64,000 nt of DNA, from positions 70,889,372 to 70,953,371 of the forward strand of contig CM043953.1 of assembly GCA_014529385.2 (NCBI GenBank), read 5' to 3'. The translations under genes were made by a program, and so were the position numbers. Below, piece after piece: positions 60,741 through 64,000 of the stretch (position 1 is the first letter of the stretch; every line of letters begins with the position of its first letter). The notes beneath the pieces were generated by a model. It was not told the DNA's origin and made no database searches. It saw only the letters and a program-made list of their open reading frames with translations. Origin of the DNA: Adiantum capillus-veneris. Taxonomy: Eukaryota > Streptophyta > Polypodiopsida > Polypodiales > Pteridaceae.

Positions 60741-62168
60741 TGTGACGCCATGACTGTAAATCTTTCGGATCCATGCCATTAGAAGTAGGCCATTTGCAAA
60801 AAAAAAAAAAGCATCAAAGCGTGTTGGTGCGTTGGAAATATGATGATGGTTAGGCATCACTTGGGATCAAAATGGAAGTGCCTTTGATGGAAGCAGTGGG
60901 CAGCCACGTGTGATTGGTGATAACACAATCAAGGTTGGAGATGAAATGGTCATGCTTTCATTCAGACCAAGTCAAGCAATCCATAGATACAGAAGTTGAA
61001 TTTGTAAACCTCCCTAGTTGGTGCAAACACGGGGACATGCAACAAAAGGTAGTGAGCCTCAACAACTACATGAAACATGAAAGTAGCGGTCTTTGTTGGT
61101 CATTTTCTACCTTGGCTCCTTCCGCTACTACCTCCATCCCACCTCCCTCCTTCAACTCGCCTCCACTCATTGTCCATGTCACCCTTCATCTCCTCCATTA
61201 GAAATCAATCAGGGCTTCATGCTAATTATGTTCAATTGCCTACTCAACCCTCTTCTATCATTTTCATTGATGTTAGCCCCCTTCTCTCTCTATGGTTGTT
61301 CTTCCGTTCTCTCCCTCTATCTCTCTCTCTATGGTTGAAATTTTGGGGGAAGTCTCTCATCACTATATCACACGGGCATGATCAAATGGGATCAATGGTG
61401 GAGGAGAAAAAGGCAACGCCCATCAATTATGGACCGTTAGATGTGTCCACACTGGGCGCCCATACCACCTTGGTCAAAGAGGTAGCCTTCACCATCCATC
61501 GTGTGGCCTATCTATGGCCACCCCTTTCAGAGCATTCAAGAGCTACCAGACAACACTCCTTTAGTAGTCGAGGCGATAATGGATCAGGGCCACATGCTAG
61601 GCCGTCCAGTGGCCAGTGATGCGACTAGTGGCCCGACCCACTAGTGGCTTTACTAGGCCACCACTAACAGATATTTGCAGTTGCCTTTGCTAGATATTCT
61701 CAGTAGCAGCAGATATGTGGTGGCCATGCGATGGCCTTGGCTCGTGGATATATACAAGTCAATCTTGAGAGTCTAGCCAGAGTTTTGTGATTCTTGCCAT
61801 AGTCTTGCCATAGCCTTACCACTATGTGTGTCACCATCTAGAGCACTCGCCTTGCACTCTTGGCACTAACCTTAGAGCACTTCACCTTGGTTAACTATAG
61901 TTGGGCATGTGAGCCTTGTAATCCTGTTATCTAGTTATATTGTGGTTTTCAATTGTGTCTTGTACCTTTGCACCCACAATGCACTCTCCATTTCATGATC
62001 GTAGCCTCTACATCCCATTGTACCTTGTTGTGTAGTCATGGACTGGGCAAAGTTGGCCGCAGCTAGTTGGCCGCAGCTAGGCTAGTCTTGTATGGTCATT
62101 TGGTTATGTGCAAGGCGTTGCCTTCGAGGGATTGTGACAATCTATTATACTTGTTTTTTTCTTGTTTA
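60741..62168. other. Unassigned stretch
   Basis: No domain recognised in any frame. Noted: an ACTAGTGGCC/CCACTAGTGGC inverted word near 61625-61647 and a doubled GTTGGCCGCAGCTA at 62053-62080. Confidence 0.4.
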
Positions 62169-63285
62169 GTTCTATTTTACTGTTTTCGAATTGTCTGTCG
62201 ATTTTGAGCTAGCTTGTGAGTCCGCATGCATACTGCATCCAGAGCACCCCACCACTAGAGAGCATTGTGCACCATTTCCATCTAGACACAACAACACATT
62301 TTTTAGCCCAATTTTAGAGCATGCATGTAAATCTCGCAGACAATTGTGTATGCTACAGATGAAAACGTCGCGAGCCCTACAAAATAGCAAAAACAATATA
62401 CTACAAGCCATGAAACGAACAAATCTACATACCCGGCGAATCCACGAGCACGTAATCGATGATATACGCGAACAGAGAGAGATAGAGAGCGGGAGAGAGT
62501 GAAAGAAAGCGTGTAGGCGCACCTCCTAGAGCGGAGTGCTACGTCGGCACGACGAGAGAGGAGAGAGGAGAGGAGAGGAGAGGAGAGGAGAAGATACAAG
62601 CACTGGGTACAATATCCCAACGTGCAAGAGTGACCATTTCCCTCTTGCACGTATTTAATTTATAGATTCTTGAATGGTCAAAGTGAGTACAAACTGGCCG
62701 GCCGGTCATAAATGGCCAAAGCTCATAAAAGAGCACTTGAATAAATATACAAAAAATGTAATATCCTTTTGCATAATCCATTATCTGCTGATTCTTTTGC
62801 CACCTGTCAGCTGCAATAGATAATAAAATATCAATTCTATAACATACCTCTCCATTGGAAAGCAACTGTCCTCAGTTGCGAAGATAAAATCTGCAAACAA
62901 TACTTGTCAAAAATAATGATTAGAAATCTGTATCAAATAGTAAAAGAAAAAATCCATAAAATTATACACATTGGTTATGCGTGCCGTTATCCACATACTA
63001 CCTATTCTAATGTCCCATACCACTAGAATAAGAAGGAAATGTCATACCTTGATGAAATAGGATATCATTGGTTACACTCATCATAATCAATTCGCATCAA
63101 TCTCAATCCAATTCCATAAATACTGTCGTGACAACCCACAAAAATTCAAGTCCAAATATCTGCCAACATATATCCGTTTCAAATCCAAAATCCAGATATC
63201 CAAATCCAAAATCACTTTCATTATGTACCCGGGTAACAAAATCATACCAGTTACAGTGGTGGCCAGCCACTGCAGCATGATTTTG
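62169..63285. other. Unassigned stretch with short repeats
   Basis: Contains (GGAGA)n at about 62553-62590 and a hairpin CGTGCAAGAG ... CTCTTGCACG at about 62620-62651. On minus, a CT-rich leader followed by CGCCGG and GTATGTAG near 62435 could be a first exon with splice donor, but nothing else supports a gene. Confidence 0.35.
62553..62590 (+). repeat. (GGAGA)n microsatellite
   Basis: About seven imperfect GAGAGGAGAG units. Confidence 0.85.
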
Positions 63286-63293
63286 TGATTGGT

Positions 63294-63495
63294 GTTGCCT
63301 AAATCGGTGAATCTACACCAACATACGTGCTGTCTAAATCGGCGAATCTGCACTAATGCTGCCTAAATCGGCGAATTTGCATTTGATATTGTTTAAAAAT
63401 CATGATTTTGCAGTTTATCAATGTGCTGCCTAAATTGGCTGATCTGCACCAAGATGAGTATCTACACACTGCCTAAATCGAAGAATCTGTGTGCA
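63294..63495 (+). repeat. Degenerate tandem repeat around GCTGCCTAAATCGGCGAAT
   Basis: Five copies, near 63294, 63330, 63357, 63424 and 63468, with variable spacing; consensus GCTGCCTAAATCGGCGAATC then TGCAC. Confidence 0.75.
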
Positions 63496-64000
63496 TGTGA
63501 CCAATGGACTAGACAGGGTATAAAAACATAAAAATGTACTACCTGTTTCACACCACATTGGAGTAAGGTCGAGTAACAAGGTTCTGATAAATTGGTATTT
63601 ATCGGAAAGCACCTCGGCTCATGTGAGTAGCTTCATATCTCAATGTGAAATGATCGCAATAGCAATTTCATTTAATACAAGTATTGGCACAATGTTAGAG
63701 AATGCAGGTAATTAAAAGAGCCATGCCTTCTTTCAAAAAATAAATGGTAATCAAGTTGATAATTAAGCCAGATGTGGTGAATTTATGTAACGGTGTTGTT
63801 TTCTGTGGAATGATATATGTGTAGGACTTTGAAAATCATAGAATTTTGAGGGAGTCCTATTAGTGTTAATTGCTTGTGTTTACGAAAAGATTTTTCAAAA
63901 CCAAAAATTGAAAATGCGGAGAGAGCTCACCTGTGTGCTTTTCGTAAATCATTGGACTCTGGATGATGTACTGCATCTGAAAATATGTACTACTTTGTGC
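63496..64000. other. Unassigned right end of the window
   Basis: AT-rich, no frame or repeat recognised. Confidence 0.4.

Noticed and set aside
60046-60753. Proline/serine-rich frames as a secreted or cell-wall protein gene
   Set aside because: They come from the pyrimidine-rich tract; several overlapping frames are equally open and none has a start context, signal peptide pattern or homologue I recognise.
62172-62650. First exon of a host gene on the minus strand
   Set aside because: Only a CT-rich leader and one possible splice donor are visible; no coding exon or conserved motif follows within the window.

Overview
The window is plant nuclear DNA dominated by nested transposable elements. 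The evidence is intron-containing genes with GT..AG borders, Ty1/copia and Ty3/gypsy LTR elements, a Mutator-like (MULE) element, primer-binding sites matching plant tRNA-iMet and tRNA-Asp, and long GA/CT microsatellites. There is no clear intact host gene. The lineage cannot be fixed by eye; a large repeat-rich genome such as a fern or other land plant fits, but this is only an inference.

Layout. (1) 1-~8350: a decayed chromodomain-type Ty3/gypsy element (gag, PR-RT-RH-IN, chromodomain-like tail, 3' LTR). A 2.07-kb non-autonomous LTR element (1346-3418, minus strand) carrying a reticulon gene fragment splits it. (2) 8985-10803: one copy of a TIR-bounded repeat, also present at 35.7-38.9 kb. 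(3) 10804-~15503: a second, more decayed gypsy element whose integrase is followed by an aspartic-protease-like domain; the 3' part of a sister copy lies at 58.7-60.15 kb. (4) 15504-~58640: two tandem copies, A and B, of an Athila-like LTR element (PBS matching tRNA-Asp). Each has gag, a protease, a downstream region with repeated W-[I/V]-P-K motifs and a captured DEAD-box RNA-helicase fragment. No RT or integrase is seen in either copy. (5) 18570-31626: a 13-kb MULE inserted in the leader of copy A. It has two divergent intron-containing genes: a DDE/SWIM transposase on plus and a ParB-like plus DNA-methyltransferase-like protein on minus. The space between them holds five large palindromes, microsatellites and ACTGG/CCAGT arrays. 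An 808-bp solo LTR interrupts the transposase. (6) 40240-45408: a young complete Ty1/copia element with identical 227-bp LTRs, a 5-bp duplication and three in-frame stops. (7) 54924-57541: a one-ended copia insertion with one LTR, gag, PR and a perfect 5-bp target duplication. (8) 60.16-64 kb: a pyrimidine-rich tract, short tandem repeats and otherwise unassigned sequence.

How the parts relate: paralogous empty sites (copy A against copy B) and target duplications give a clear nesting order. The most interesting item is the MULE with a ParB/methyltransferase-like gene, which suggests a eukaryotic transposon encoding its own DNA-modification enzyme. Next are the two independent captures of host gene fragments (reticulon, DEAD-box helicase), the one-ended copia insertion and the gypsy lineage with a protease-like domain after the integrase. 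Nearly every coding region is broken by stops or frameshifts. Exon borders were read by eye from splice consensus and frame continuity.
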